A DNA stretch of 64,000 nucleotides from Paenibacillus sp. FSL H8-0048 (GCF_038002825.1 NZ_JBBODF010000001.1:5394001-5458000), one strand, 5' to 3'. Shown: positions 42,446 through 54,543, counted from the first letter of the stretch. The notes: a model not told the origin generated them from the sequence alone. Numbers and translations: made by a program.

Positions 42446-43267
42446 ATGAACATCAAGCGCTATATGATAAAAGACACAAGTGAAACACGCCTGAAGGACC
42501 TCGATCCTGATGAACGTGGAGACTTCAAATCCAAAGAAGAAGCCGAAGCCAAAATGGAGAAGCTGAAGGAACGGCTGGTTAAGTTGCAGGATATCCTTTT
42601 TGCACAGAAAAAGCATTCGCTGCTGGTTATCCTTCAAGGAATGGATTCAAGCGGTAAGGACGGAACCGTCAAACACATCTTCTCCGGCATCAATCCGCAA
42701 GGGTTCATCGTAACCAGCTTCAAGAAGCCCTCACTGGAGGAGGAAGCGCACGATTTCCTGTGGAGAGTCCATATGAAGACCCCGCCCAAAGGCTATATCG
42801 CCGCCTTCAACCGTTCGCACTATGAGGATGTGCTGGTGCCCCGCGTGCATGGCGCTCTTAGCAAGGAGGATGCCAAGCGGCGGTTCCGCTACATCCGCCA
42901 GTTCGAGGAGATGCTGGCGGAAGAGGGAACGACGGTCATTAAGCTCTTTCTGCATATCTCCAAGGAGAAGCAGCTGGAGAAGATTAAGGAGCGGCTTGAA
43001 GATCCGGCGAAGCACTGGAAATTCGATGCCAGTGATCTGCAGGAACGCGAATACTGGGACGATTATCAAAAGGCATATGAGGATGTTTTTCAGGAGAGCA
43101 GTATAGATAAGGCTCCGTGGTACTGGATTCCGGCGAATCACCGCTGGTACCGCAACTATCTGGCCCTCAAGATTGTAGTCAAAACGCTGGAGGGGCTTGA
43201 CCTGAGCTACCCGAAGCTGAATACACCGACGCCTGATATCTCACAGCTGATCTCACCGCGTCACTGA
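42446..43267 (+). CDS. polyphosphate kinase 2 family protein (PPK2)
   Basis: The 273-residue protein has the PPK2 Walker A GMDSSGKDG (65-73), a Walker B-like FNRSHYEDVL (121-130) and the C-terminal APWYWIPANHRWYRNYLA motif. PPK2 enzymes transfer phosphate between polyphosphate and nucleotides. The class (NDP or NMP user) cannot be told by eye. GGAGGAGG precedes the ATG. It is not part of the usual B. subtilis order here. Confidence 0.92.
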   Translation: MNIKRYMIKDTSETRLKDLDPDERGDFKSKEEAEAKMEKLKERLVKLQDILFAQKKHSLLVILQGMDSSGKDGTVKHIFSGINPQGFIVTSFKKPSLEEEAHDFLWRVHMKTPPKGYIAAFNRSHYEDVLVPRVHGALSKEDAKRRFRYIRQFEEMLAEEGTTVIKLFLHISKEKQLEKIKERLEDPAKHWKFDASDLQEREYWDDYQKAYEDVFQESSIDKAPWYWIPANHRWYRNYLALKIVVKTLEGLDLSYPKLNTPTPDISQLISPRH

Positions 43268-43288
43268 TGCCATGCAGAGGTAAGGGAA

Positions 43289-44092
43289 TTACATTCCTGC
43301 AGCGTCTTCCAGGCTATTATCCAGCAGGGCGGAATCGCGGACTTCCTTGCCGTTTGCACTGCTTTGGCTGATCAGCTCCGAGACGGTTACGAATTCATAT
43401 CCCTGGCTGCGCAGCTTATCAATAATCTGTGGCAGGGCTTCATGCGTTTGTTTGCAGGAGTCGCTGGCATGCAGCAGCACAATATCTCCGGGATGGGCTT
43501 TGCTCGTAACACGGTTAACGATGTTATCCACACCGATGTTCTTCCAGTCCAGTGAGTCCGTGTCCCATTGAATGACTTTGTAGCCTAGATCGGTCGCCAC
43601 CTGCAGGACTCTTTTGTCAAAATCACCGTTAGGCATTCTAATCAGGTTAGGCTGCGAACCGGTTAGCTCCGTCAATACTGTATGGGCCGTACTAATCTGC
43701 GTGCGAATTTCATCGTTGCTTAACGTACTGTAGTTCACATGCTTGTGACCGTGGCTGCCAATCTCGAACCCGGCGTCTTTGATGCTGGTCACGATTTCGG
43801 GATGGGTTTTACTCCAAGGTGAGGACAGGAAGAATGTCGCTTTATCCACCTTTTTGTCTTCCAGCACCTTCAGAATCGGCTCAGGCCGTTTCTCTCCCCA
43901 ACTGATATCGAAGGTTAAGGCGATCAGCTTCTTTTCCGTCGGCACACTGTAAATGGCAGAAGGGGCAGCTTCAGAGAATACGGTGATATTGCCCCTCTCC
44001 ACATAGACAACGCCGGCGGTAAGAAGCGCAGCAGCAAAAATGTACAGGAACCGTTTGATCTTTTTGCCGCTAAATACATAAAAAGAATTCAT
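43289..44092 (-). CDS. pdaB: sporulation polysaccharide deacetylase PdaB
   Basis: The 267-residue protein has an N-terminal membrane anchor (about 14-31) and a NodB-type deacetylase domain. The metal-site motifs are TFDISWG (60-66; the second Asp of the usual TFDD is Ile, as in PdaB proteins) and SHGHKHVN (113-120). PdaB is needed to keep late spores stable. It is divergent from the SpoIIM-like gene. Confidence 0.9.
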   Translation of the reverse strand: MNSFYVFSGKKIKRFLYIFAAALLTAGVVYVERGNITVFSEAAPSAIYSVPTEKKLIALTFDISWGEKRPEPILKVLEDKKVDKATFFLSSPWSKTHPEIVTSIKDAGFEIGSHGHKHVNYSTLSNDEIRTQISTAHTVLTELTGSQPNLIRMPNGDFDKRVLQVATDLGYKVIQWDTDSLDWKNIGVDNIVNRVTSKAHPGDIVLLHASDSCKQTHEALPQIIDKLRSQGYEFVTVSELISQSSANGKEVRDSALLDNSLEDAAGM

Positions 44093-44225
44093 AATGTCAG
44101 CGCTCCTCTCCCATGCGAAATGCTTGTTTGTTCTAAATGTATGCTCGTACAGGGCGCTTATGACCTCAGATATGAATCAATCCATACGAATTGCAATCCG
44201 GCAGAAATTAAATCAGGAGGTAGGC

Positions 44226-44837
44226 ATGTTATCTTTTAATACATTTATCAAGGATCTAAGGACGATTCGCACCTCGCTCCTAATGGCCACAATTCTATTC
44301 ATAGCGGGGGGAATCTTGGGCTGGATCGGTACAGGAAGTCTTCAGCAGCTGCTGAATGAGCAATTGAAGGGAATCAGTAAGATTAGCGGGAATCTTAGAG
44401 AGTCGTCCAATCCGCAGTGGAGCTTTTTTGTATTCATTTTTCTGAACAATAGTATCAAAAGCGTAGTCATCATTTATCTGGGAGCCCTATTCGGTCTCTT
44501 GCCGGCATTCTTCCTGCTCATCAACGGTGCAGTTATCGGCTATCTGATTCATTTGTCTGCGATACAGGGACAGGATCTGTTCACGCTGATTGTAAAAGGA
44601 CTGCTGCCGCACGGCATCATTGAGATTCCGGCCATCATCATTGCCTGCGCCTTTGGACTGAAGTTCGGCAGTAAGGTGCTCTCTGCACTCTTTGGAGCGA
44701 TGAAGCGGAGCGGGGGAGAGCCGGTGAACTGGCAGGCCTTTATGCGGCAGACCTTCACCGCCTCAATCTGGATCGTGATTCTGTTATTTGTTGCAGCAAT
44801 CATCGAGAGCACAATTACATTTTGGCTTTTATCATAA
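44226..44837 (+). CDS. SpoIIM-like stage II sporulation membrane protein
   Basis: The 203-residue protein has about five membrane segments and matches the SpoIIM/DUF95 family (LLPHGIIEIPAIIIACAFGL is characteristic). SpoIIM works with SpoIID and SpoIIP in engulfment, but the family also has non-sporulation members, so the role is probable rather than sure. ATG 44226 follows CAGGAGG; an earlier in-frame ATG at 44094 overlaps the pdaB start region and gives a non-native N-terminus. Confidence 0.85.
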   Translation: MLSFNTFIKDLRTIRTSLLMATILFIAGGILGWIGTGSLQQLLNEQLKGISKISGNLRESSNPQWSFFVFIFLNNSIKSVVIIYLGALFGLLPAFFLLINGAVIGYLIHLSAIQGQDLFTLIVKGLLPHGIIEIPAIIIACAFGLKFGSKVLSALFGAMKRSGGEPVNWQAFMRQTFTASIWIVILLFVAAIIESTITFWLLS

Positions 44838-45073
44838 AATCCTGGGGAATTGTGCATAACAGTAAAGCCGAAACATTTGGATCTGCTGCCAGGTTGAATA
44901 AAGAGAGTCCAGTAATGGAATTTTCTTATGATAATGGTTATAGGTTCAATACTCCGGTTAATTTAGTGTAAGCACTTCAATAGAGCTTCCCGCATCAAAT
45001 GGCTTTTTGAATGAAATGAAACGGCGTTTGATGGTTTAGGATAACTATGAATTTCATGAAGGAGGCCAAGCAT

Positions 45074-45304
45074 ATGCTCGGAATGTTATTCAATGAGAAG
45101 GAATGCAAGGAGCTGGACTATGTGTTGCGCAAAGAGCTGGATGAGATGCTTCTGGATATGAGTGACCAGCGTTTAGATCAGAACATTAGGCATGCAATTG
45201 CCAATCGATATAAAACAGTTTTCCGTATGTATGCACGATTTGCTCCACAGAAAGAGCTGTCTAAGTACGCGTGGGGCGGACGTTCTTCTCAGTTCAAACA
45301 CTAG
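45074..45304 (+). CDS. small conserved-looking protein of unknown function
   Basis: The 76-residue protein (MLGMLFNEKECKELDYVLRK at its start) is helical and charged, with no motif I recognise. AAGGAGG lies 8 nt before ATG 45074; an in-frame start at 45047 precedes this site. It is a lone gene between the SpoIIM-like gene and the rRNA promoters. A 236-nt stretch before it shows no other gene. Confidence 0.7.
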   Translation: MLGMLFNEKECKELDYVLRKELDEMLLDMSDQRLDQNIRHAIANRYKTVFRMYARFAPQKELSKYAWGGRSSQFKH

Positions 45305-45351
45305 GTTTGGAGTGGGATGTTAACCGGAATAAATAAAATGAATGAAATAGC

Positions 45352-45381
45352 TTGACGAAAAGGGAGCCGACATGATACATT
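45352..45381 (+). promoter_or_regulatory. rRNA operon promoter P1
   Basis: TTGACG (45352-45357) and TACATT (45376-45381) are 18 nt apart, about 270 nt before 16S. Confidence 0.6.
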
Positions 45382-45459
45382 ATATCTCGCGCTCCTTTTG
45401 AATGTTTATAGAGAAGACGCAGGCAAGAAATAATGAAAAATAACTTTTTCAAAAAAAGC

Positions 45460-45489
45460 TTGCCAAACAACGAAACACTATGATATATT
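45460..45489 (+). promoter_or_regulatory. rRNA operon promoter P2
   Basis: TTGCCA (45460-45465) and TATATT (45484-45489) are 18 nt apart, with an A/T-rich UP-like stretch just upstream. Confidence 0.65.
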
Positions 45490-45534
45490 ATGAAGGTCGC
45501 CGCTGAGATGCGGTGAAGAGCTAAAATGAGACAT

Positions 45535-45564
45535 TGATCTTTGAAAACTGAACAACGAGTGAGT
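45535..45564 (+). promoter_or_regulatory. boxA-like antitermination site and 5' half of the 16S processing stem
   Basis: TGATCTTTGAAAACT resembles the Firmicutes rRNA boxA. The stretch from 45540 to 45564 is complementary to 47289-47313 behind 16S, forming the RNase III stem. A matching boxA-like TGATCCTTGAAAACT lies before 23S at about 47828. Confidence 0.6.
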
Positions 45565-45650
45565 GGGAAATCACCTCGGTGAGATCCAAGAATGAGAATG
45601 TAAATTCTCGTCAGATGTTTCAAAATGAGCAATCGCTCTTTCTAAATACC

Positions 45651-47214
<1,564 letters not shown>

Positions 47215-47288
47215 TGGAGAATCGTTTCCTGCAACGGAAACATTCAAATCGGAAGCTCAGCTTCCACAATAGAACCTTCGGGTTCGGA

Positions 47289-47313
47289 CACTCACTCGTG
47301 TTCAGTTTTGAAA
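47289..47313 (+). other. 3' half of the 16S processing stem
   Basis: CACTCACTCG followed by TGTTCAGTTTTGAAA is complementary to the 16S leader at 45540-45564 with a one-base bulge. This is the RNase III stem that releases precursor 16S. Confidence 0.65.
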
Positions 47314-47335
47314 GAGCAAGTCTCTTTCGTATGCG

Positions 47336-47452
47336 TTTGGTGGCGATAGCGGAGGGGTTCCACACGTACCCATCCCGAACACGACCGTTAAGCCCTCCAG
47401 CGCCGATGGTACTTGGACCGAAGGGTCCTGGGAGAGTAGGACGCCGCCAAGC
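47336..47452 (+). rRNA. 5S ribosomal RNA, copy 1 (between 16S and tRNA-Ile)
   Basis: The 117-nt gene (TTTGGTGGCGATAGCGGAGG at its start) lies directly behind 16S. It differs from copy 2 only at two adjacent bases near the 3' end (GACGCCGCC here, GACGTTGCC in copy 2), inside helix I. Confidence 0.95.
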
Positions 47453-47499
47453 GAACAATCAATTCATTGATTGCTTCACTACTGTAAGTTTTGTTATAT

Positions 47500-47576
47500 G
47501 GGCTTTTAGCTCAGTTGGTTAGAGCGCACCTCTGATAAGGGTGAGGTCGGTGGTTCGAGTCCACCAAGGCCCACCA
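47500..47576 (+). tRNA. tRNA-Ile (GAT)
   Basis: A 77-nt cloverleaf with loop CTGATAA (anticodon GAT) and encoded CCA, in the 16S-23S spacer. Confidence 0.97.
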
Positions 47577-47671
47577 TATAACAATTTGGAATTGAATAGC
47601 AAGTACCGGGGTCCCCGAAAAGTAATCGGAATTAACCTCGAAGCTGCACCTCACTTTTTGGGGTATTATAT

Positions 47672-47747
47672 GGGGCCATAGCTCAGCTGGGAGAGCGCCT
47701 GCCTTGCAAGCAGGAGGTCAGCGGTTCGATCCCGCTTGGCTCCACCA
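47672..47747 (+). tRNA. tRNA-Ala (TGC)
   Basis: A 76-nt cloverleaf with anticodon TGC and encoded CCA. The 95-nt spacer from tRNA-Ile holds an imperfect inverted repeat (CCCCGAAAAGT with ACTTTTTGGGG). Confidence 0.97.
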
Positions 47748-47847
47748 AAACTTCTTTACAAAAGTATATGCACATTGTCTGTTATTCCGAACATCACAGT
47801 CGTGAATGTTTCATAATAACAGCATCTTGATCCTTGAAAACTGGATA

Positions 47848-47861
47848 CCGAAACGAATTTG
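47848..47861 (+). other. 5' half of the 23S processing stem
   Basis: CCGAAACGAATTTG is perfectly complementary to CAAATTCGTTTCGG at 50893-50906 behind 23S. Confidence 0.65.
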
Positions 47862-47951
47862 CGTTTTAGAACATCTTTTAGCTGAAACTTGTGGAAGCAA
47901 GTTGAAATAGTTATTAGTTGCTACCGTGATTTTCCTAACGGAAAACACATT

Positions 47952-50878
<2,927 letters not shown>

Positions 50879-50892
50879 AAAAGACTAACACA

Positions 50893-50906
50893 CAAATTCG
50901 TTTCGG
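50893..50906 (+). other. 3' half of the 23S processing stem
   Basis: CAAATTCGTTTCGG pairs perfectly with 47848-47861. Confidence 0.65.
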
Positions 50907-50957
50907 ATTCAGTTTTCAGGAATCAAATTCCTGAAGCATTTACGTTGTAAATGCCCG

Positions 50958-51074
50958 TTTGGTGGCGATAGCGGAGGGGTTCCACACGTACCCATCCCGA
51001 ACACGACCGTTAAGCCCTCCAGCGCCGATGGTACTTGGACCGAAGGGTCCTGGGAGAGTAGGACGTTGCCAAGC
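50958..51074 (+). rRNA. 5S ribosomal RNA, copy 2 (after 23S)
   Basis: A 117-nt copy nearly identical to copy 1. The CC-to-TT difference changes two G-C pairs of helix I to G-T wobble pairs, so the fold is kept. Confidence 0.95.
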
Positions 51075-51083
51075 GGACAATAT

Positions 51084-51159
51084 TCCCTGATAGCTCAGTT
51101 GGTAGAGCACTCGACTGTTAATCGAGTTGTCACAGGTTCGAGTCCTGTTCGGGGAGCCA
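51084..51159 (+). tRNA. tRNA-Asn (GTT)
   Basis: 76-nt cloverleaf, loop CTGTTAA, CCA encoded. First gene of the tRNA cluster, 9 nt after 5S copy 2. Confidence 0.96.
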
Positions 51160-51160
51160 T

Positions 51161-51236
51161 GCTCTCATAGCTCAGCAGGTAGAGTGCTTCCATGGTAAGG
51201 AAGAGGTCACCGGTTCGAATCCGGTTGAGAGCTCCA
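51161..51236 (+). tRNA. tRNA-Thr (GGT)
   Basis: 76-nt cloverleaf, loop ATGGTAA, CCA encoded. It starts one base after tRNA-Asn. Confidence 0.95.
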
Positions 51237-51248
51237 CAAATTTACTAA

Positions 51249-51323
51249 GGCCCGTTGGTCAAGGGGTTAAGACACCTCCCTTTCACGGAGGTAACATGGG
51301 TTCGAATCCCATACGGGTCACCA
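51249..51323 (+). tRNA. tRNA-Glu (TTC)
   Basis: 75-nt cloverleaf, loop CTTTCAC, CCA encoded. Confidence 0.96.
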
Positions 51324-51359
51324 TTTTTTATCAGTACCCTTATTAGTCACCATACATAT

Positions 51360-51435
51360 GGAGGCTTAGCTCAGCTGGGAGAGCATCTGCCTTACAAGCA
51401 GAGGGTCGGGGGTTCGAACCCCTCAGCCTCCACCA
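51360..51435 (+). tRNA. tRNA-Val (TAC)
   Basis: 76-nt cloverleaf, loop CTTACAA, CCA encoded. Confidence 0.96.
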
Positions 51436-51488
51436 TAATGTTCTTGATATTTGAGGGAGATTGTGGGCATTATATAGGTATCTATTGT

Positions 51489-51562
51489 AGGGGATTCGCC
51501 AAGTGGTAAGGCAACGGACTCTGACTCCGTCATCATAGGTTCGAATCCTATATCCCCTGCCA
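51489..51562 (+). tRNA. tRNA-Gln (CTG)
   Basis: 74-nt cloverleaf whose anticodon loop CTCTGAC gives CTG, reading CAG. The 5' base is A, paired with T. CCA is encoded. No TTG-anticodon Gln tRNA is in this cluster. Confidence 0.9.
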
Positions 51563-51567
51563 AATAT

Positions 51568-51640
51568 GAGCCATTAGCTCAGTTGGTAGAGCACCTGACT
51601 TTTAATCAGGGTGTCGAAGGTTCGAGTCCTTCATGGCTCA
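51568..51640 (+). tRNA. tRNA-Lys (TTT), CCA not encoded
   Basis: 73-nt cloverleaf, loop CTTTTAA. The discriminator A is followed by CTTTT, so CCA must be added by nucleotidyltransferase. Confidence 0.95.
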
Positions 51641-51655
51641 CTTTTATTGATTTAT

Positions 51656-51739
51656 GCGCGTGTGGCGGAATGGCAGACGCACCAGACTTAGGATCTGGCG
51701 TCGTAAGACGTGGGGGTTCAAGTCCCTTCACGCGCACCA
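51656..51739 (+). tRNA. tRNA-Leu (TAG)
   Basis: 84-nt class II tRNA with a long variable arm, loop CTTAGGA, CCA encoded. Confidence 0.96.
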
Positions 51740-51746
51740 CTTATTT

Positions 51747-51821
51747 GCGGACGTGGCTCAGCGGTAGAGCATCGCCTTGCCAAGGCGAGGGTCGCGGGTT
51801 CGATTCCCGTCGTCCGCTCCA
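51747..51821 (+). tRNA. tRNA-Gly (GCC)
   Basis: 75-nt cloverleaf, loop TTGCCAA, CCA encoded. Confidence 0.96.
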
Positions 51822-51830
51822 AAATTTTTT

Positions 51831-51907
51831 GCGCCCTTAGCTCAGCTGGATAGAGCGTTTGACTACGAATCAAAAGGTCGGGAGTTCGAATCTCTCAGGG
51901 CGCGCCA
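51831..51907 (+). tRNA. tRNA-Arg (ACG)
   Basis: 77-nt cloverleaf, loop CTACGAA, CCA encoded. Its last 18 bases plus one flanking base recur at 52012-52030. Confidence 0.96.
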
Positions 51908-51908
51908 T
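51890..51908 (+). repeat. tRNA-Arg 3'-end direct repeat, copy 1 (possible att site)
   Basis: ATCTCTCAGGGCGCGCCAT covers the 3' end of tRNA-Arg plus one flanking base. The same 19 bases recur at 52012-52030. Confidence 0.7.
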
Positions 51909-52011
51909 ATATTGCTTCCTTGAATTATCTAAGTGTCCGTCAGATTCGAACGAGTTCGTTGGAGCATATGCTTCGATAGGATTACTTCGCAATCGGATGC
52001 GTAGCATCCGT

Positions 52012-52030
52012 ATCTCTCAGGGCGCGCCAT
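52012..52030 (+). repeat. tRNA-Arg 3'-end direct repeat, copy 2
   Basis: An exact 19-bp copy of the tRNA-Arg 3' end, 103 nt after copy 1. The 103 nt between them hold no gene, but include a small hairpin (GGATGC/GCATCC). It is either a scar of an integration event at the tRNA or the end of a decayed second tRNA-Arg. Confidence 0.7.
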
Positions 52031-52051
52031 TACTACTTCATTAATTATTAA

Positions 52052-52125
52052 CGGGATGTAGCTCAGCTTGGTAGAGCACCTGGTTTGGGACCAGGGGGTC
52101 GCATGTTCAAATCGTGTCATCCCGA
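52052..52125 (+). tRNA. tRNA-Pro (TGG), copy 1, CCA not encoded
   Basis: 74-nt cloverleaf, loop TTTGGGA. The discriminator A is followed by TAT. It is identical to copy 2. Confidence 0.95.
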
Positions 52126-52142
52126 TATTTCATTTCACCTGT

Positions 52143-52216
52143 GCGGGTGTAGTTCAATGGTAGAACTTCAGCCTTCCAAGCTGATAGCGTGGGTTCGATT
52201 CCCATCACCCGCTCCA
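52143..52216 (+). tRNA. tRNA-Gly (TCC)
   Basis: 74-nt cloverleaf, loop CTTCCAA, CCA encoded, between two identical tRNA-Pro genes. Confidence 0.95.
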
Positions 52217-52233
52217 TAATAATCTAATAGTTT

Positions 52234-52307
52234 CGGGATGTAGCTCAGCTTGGTAGAGCACCTGGTTTGGGACCAGGGGGTCGCATGTTCAAATCGTGTC
52301 ATCCCGA
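52234..52307 (+). tRNA. tRNA-Pro (TGG), copy 2, CCA not encoded
   Basis: Identical over 74 nt to copy 1; last tRNA of the cluster. Confidence 0.95.
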
Positions 52308-52331
52308 TCGAACAGCTTATGGCTGGCAATG

Positions 52332-52357
52332 AACTCTTACTGCGGTAAGAGTTTTTT
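52332..52357 (+). terminator. terminator of the rRNA-tRNA operon
   Basis: AACTCTTAC (52332-52340) and GTAAGAGTT (52345-52353) form a perfect 9-bp stem with a TGCG loop, followed by T4 beyond the stem. Confidence 0.85.
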
Positions 52358-52386
52358 GTTATGTCATTAAAGGAACGTATGTTCCT

Positions 52387-52818
52387 CTAATCGTCTAAAA
52401 AAAAGACAACCTCAGCCGGGATGCCGATCCTTGCATAATAGCTCTGTAGGGATTCATCCTGCTCAATGGCAGTACCGACCGATAGCAGCTTAACCGCAAA
52501 TAAGTTAGCCTGCCGCTCCAGCTTGCCTGGCGAGAAGTAAGAATTCTCCTCCAGAAAGAAACGGTTGACCCCTTTGTGCAGACGGTCATGTGCGAGTTCA
52601 TGGGCGCATACGAACCGTTGCCACTCCAGCGGTAGCTGATTATGAATGACGATGAACCTTCTTCTTAACTTACGGTAATAGAGGCCCTTGGTGCCGTCAC
52701 CCAGATGCATGAACCGGATGTGAATCCCGAGTGCTTCAGCCAGTTCGAAGGGGCTGCTGGTATTGTATTTTTTGACCAAACGCTTGATTAGCTCATCCAT
52801 ATTCTTCACCCGCAGCAT
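52387..52818 (-). CDS. ImmA/IrrE-type metalloprotease of tail locus 2
   Basis: The 143-residue protein is a normal-length ImmA-type peptidase with HELAH at 73-77 and a later ERQANLF segment for the third zinc ligand. It is encoded 27 nt after the XRE repressor gene on the same strand, as immR-immA pairs are, and is expected to relieve repression. The start could be the second ATG (residue 7, MDELIKRL), which has GGGTGA upstream, whereas ATG 52818 has no clear ribosome binding site. Confidence 0.88.
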   Translation of the reverse strand: MLRVKNMDELIKRLVKKYNTSSPFELAEALGIHIRFMHLGDGTKGLYYRKLRRRFIVIHNQLPLEWQRFVCAHELAHDRLHKGVNRFFLEENSYFSPGKLERQANLFAVKLLSVGTAIEQDESLQSYYARIGIPAEVVFFLDD

Positions 52819-52845
52819 GTTAATAGTAGTTGGATTGCCTGGTAT

Positions 52846-53286
52846 TTACTCTTTGCCTGGATGGGGCTTGGGCTTGGTCCGCTTATTCATCTGCTTCGCC
52901 TCCCAGAACAAGCCGGTTAATACGTCCTTGATCCGCTGTTTGTCTTCCTTGTTCAGGGGAATCCCGTCAAACATCAGCTCACCGTCATCCTCCAGCATTT
53001 GGCGGAAGTCCCGCTTATCCTTGCTGGTCGCCCAGGCAGGCACAGCCCCCTCTGTAGTGCTCTCAGTCTCGGTTAAATAACCGGCATGGGCCATCAGCTC
53101 CTCATAAGACACATCGGTTGCTTCAGCAATCTTACGCAGGGTAGCCGGCTTGGGGACACCCCGTAATCCATTCTCAATCCGTGAGATTTGGGCTCCACTG
53201 ATACCGGCAAGCGCTGCCAGCTGATTAATGGTCAGTCCCTTTCCTTCCCGAAGCTGTCTCAGATAGTATCCGAATTCCTCTGCCAT
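52846..53286 (-). CDS. XRE repressor of tail locus 2 (ImmR/Xre-like)
   Basis: The 146-residue protein has an XRE helix-turn-helix (about 5-68; LTINQLAALAGISGAQISRI) and a short polar C-terminus. AAGGAGTGG precedes the ATG on the minus strand. Palindromic TTRCC-N4-GGTAA sites lie in the divergent region upstream. It probably represses both itself and the activator gene at 53582. Confidence 0.9.
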   Translation of the reverse strand: MAEEFGYYLRQLREGKGLTINQLAALAGISGAQISRIENGLRGVPKPATLRKIAEATDVSYEELMAHAGYLTETESTTEGAVPAWATSKDKRDFRQMLEDDGELMFDGIPLNKEDKQRIKDVLTGLFWEAKQMNKRTKPKPHPGKE

Positions 53287-53347
53287 CGATAACCACTCCT
53301 TATCCCTAATTACCTAAAAAGCTGTTGTACTTACTATAAGCTATTTA

Positions 53348-53359
53348 TGCCAATAGGTA
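53348..53359. promoter_or_regulatory. operator O1 of tail locus 2
   Basis: TGCCAATAGGTA shares the RCC-N4-GGTA form with the longer palindrome 30 bp to the right. Confidence 0.45.
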
Positions 53360-53373
53360 AACAATAAAGAGTC

Positions 53374-53397
53374 TATTCTTGCCAAAAGGTAAGAATA
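53374..53397. promoter_or_regulatory. operator O2 of tail locus 2 (24-bp near-perfect palindrome)
   Basis: TATTCTTGCC (53374-53383) and GGTAAGAATA (53388-53397) are inverted around AAAA with one mismatch. It lies between the divergent repressor and activator genes and upstream of a plausible rightward promoter. Confidence 0.65.
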
Positions 53398-53411
53398 GGC
53401 ATGCATATAGC

Positions 53412-53439
53412 TTGTTTATGCTCCAAAACGGGCTAAAAT
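53412..53439 (+). promoter_or_regulatory. possible rightward promoter of locus 2 activator
   Basis: TTGTTT (53412-53417) and TAAAAT (53434-53439) are 16 nt apart. The start would lie about 135 nt before the activator gene, 15 nt downstream of operator O2's edge. Confidence 0.4.
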
Positions 53440-53581
53440 GAGGTTTTACTGAATTGGGAGTTAAGTGGTATATTATCAAAAAAAGCGAACACTATACGAA
53501 CAAGTAGAATTTTAACACATTTGGCTGGAAAGGTCCGCAACAAAGTTCTTAAATCTGTATAACATCTAAGGAGTGGTATAA

Positions 53582-54076
53582 ATGATGATGATTCTATCTT
53601 CGCTGCCTGAGCTTGACCGCCGCCGGACTCAGGTCACTATAGAGAATATGCTGGAGAAGTACCGGATTTTCAAATCTGTAACGTTCGAGGCTAAGGAGGC
53701 TGGGATTACTTATTCCTACACAGAACGCTTCCATGGCGCGACCCATACGGTTACCGATCAGACAGCAGCAATTGCCACGCATAATGTAGATGTGCCTGCT
53801 GCAAGACGGGCATACTGTGCGCTAATCGATTCAGTTGTAGAGCGGCTTACCCAGAGGGAACAGCAGCTGGTACGGGAGAGATACATGCGCAGAGAGGAGA
53901 GCTATGACTACACGATCTACAATCATGTGTTCGATCCTCCGGTGAGCAAGGATACTTATGTGAAAATCAGGTCCAAGGCGTTCTATAAGATGGCGCTGGC
54001 GCTCGCTGATCTGCAGCTGTTGTCTCTGGCTACGCTCAGGAAGACTCCGGCCGTAGGGAACCTGCCTAAGGGATAG
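53582..54076 (+). CDS. ArpU/sigma-like late-gene activator of tail locus 2
   Basis: The 164-residue protein resembles ArpU-family phage late regulators and small sigma-like factors. It has an N-terminal helical region (LPELDRRRTQVTIENMLEKY) and a C-terminal part (about 80-150; LTQREQQLVRERYMRREESY) like the start of sigma region 4. It sits in the same slot as the Xpf-like gene of locus 1. AAGGAG precedes the ATG; two further ATG codons follow directly. Its assignment is from sequence look and position. Confidence 0.7.
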   Translation: MMMILSSLPELDRRRTQVTIENMLEKYRIFKSVTFEAKEAGITYSYTERFHGATHTVTDQTAAIATHNVDVPAARRAYCALIDSVVERLTQREQQLVRERYMRREESYDYTIYNHVFDPPVSKDTYVKIRSKAFYKMALALADLQLLSLATLRKTPAVGNLPKG

Positions 54077-54121
54077 AAATCCTTTGTACACAAAATGCAG
54101 CTTCCATATGTAATCAACATG

Positions 54122-54155
54122 GCCGTATTGCCCACCGGGGTGATGCGGCTTTTTT
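54122..54155 (+). terminator. terminator after the locus 2 activator
   Basis: GCCGTAT and ATGCGGC, with an inner CCC/GGG pair, form a stem across 54122-54149, followed by six T. It separates the activator from the tail operon, so the tail genes must have their own promoter. Confidence 0.65.
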
Positions 54156-54543
54156 GCATGAGCTTATATGTTCTGGCAGACCCCCGCATATTGAATCCTT
54201 CCATTGAAGCAGGCCGTGCAGGAGAGACGGGGCTAAGGCGGGGAGCACCATTTACCATCCCTTTTACCACCGGAAGTTATCGTTAACTCATCTGTAATAG
54301 CGCCTGCGTAAGGTCTCAGGGGGGCTATGATTATAACATGGCAAATGAAGCAGAAGGACACCGCAGGAGCATGAATGCTCCACATCCTCGAAGCCTAAGA
54401 CAGGCTGACAGACCAGCGCGGTGAAAGCTCCTTCGGTCATTGCCGGGTACAAGACGGGTCCCATTCTTCCTGAATCGAATCCGCGGGTGACTTCAAGAAA
54501 GGCAGGAGGGATTACCACATCTATTCATGAGAGGAATGAAATC
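54156..54543 (+). other. gene-poor stretch ahead of tail operon 2, with overlapping mini-ORFs
   Basis: This 388-nt stretch holds no convincing gene. It must contain the tail operon promoter, but I cannot name a -10/-35 pair with confidence. A GGGGGG site precedes a 15-codon ORF (54327-54374), which overlaps by ATGA a 17-codon ORF (54371-54424), which overlaps by GTGA a frame from 54421 that runs into the first tail gene. These could be coupling leaders, a decayed gene or chance. Confidence 0.4.

Noticed and set aside
54095..54286. 63-codon open frame after the locus 2 activator
   Set aside because: It spans a likely intrinsic terminator, has no ribosome binding site and shows no recognisable protein features.
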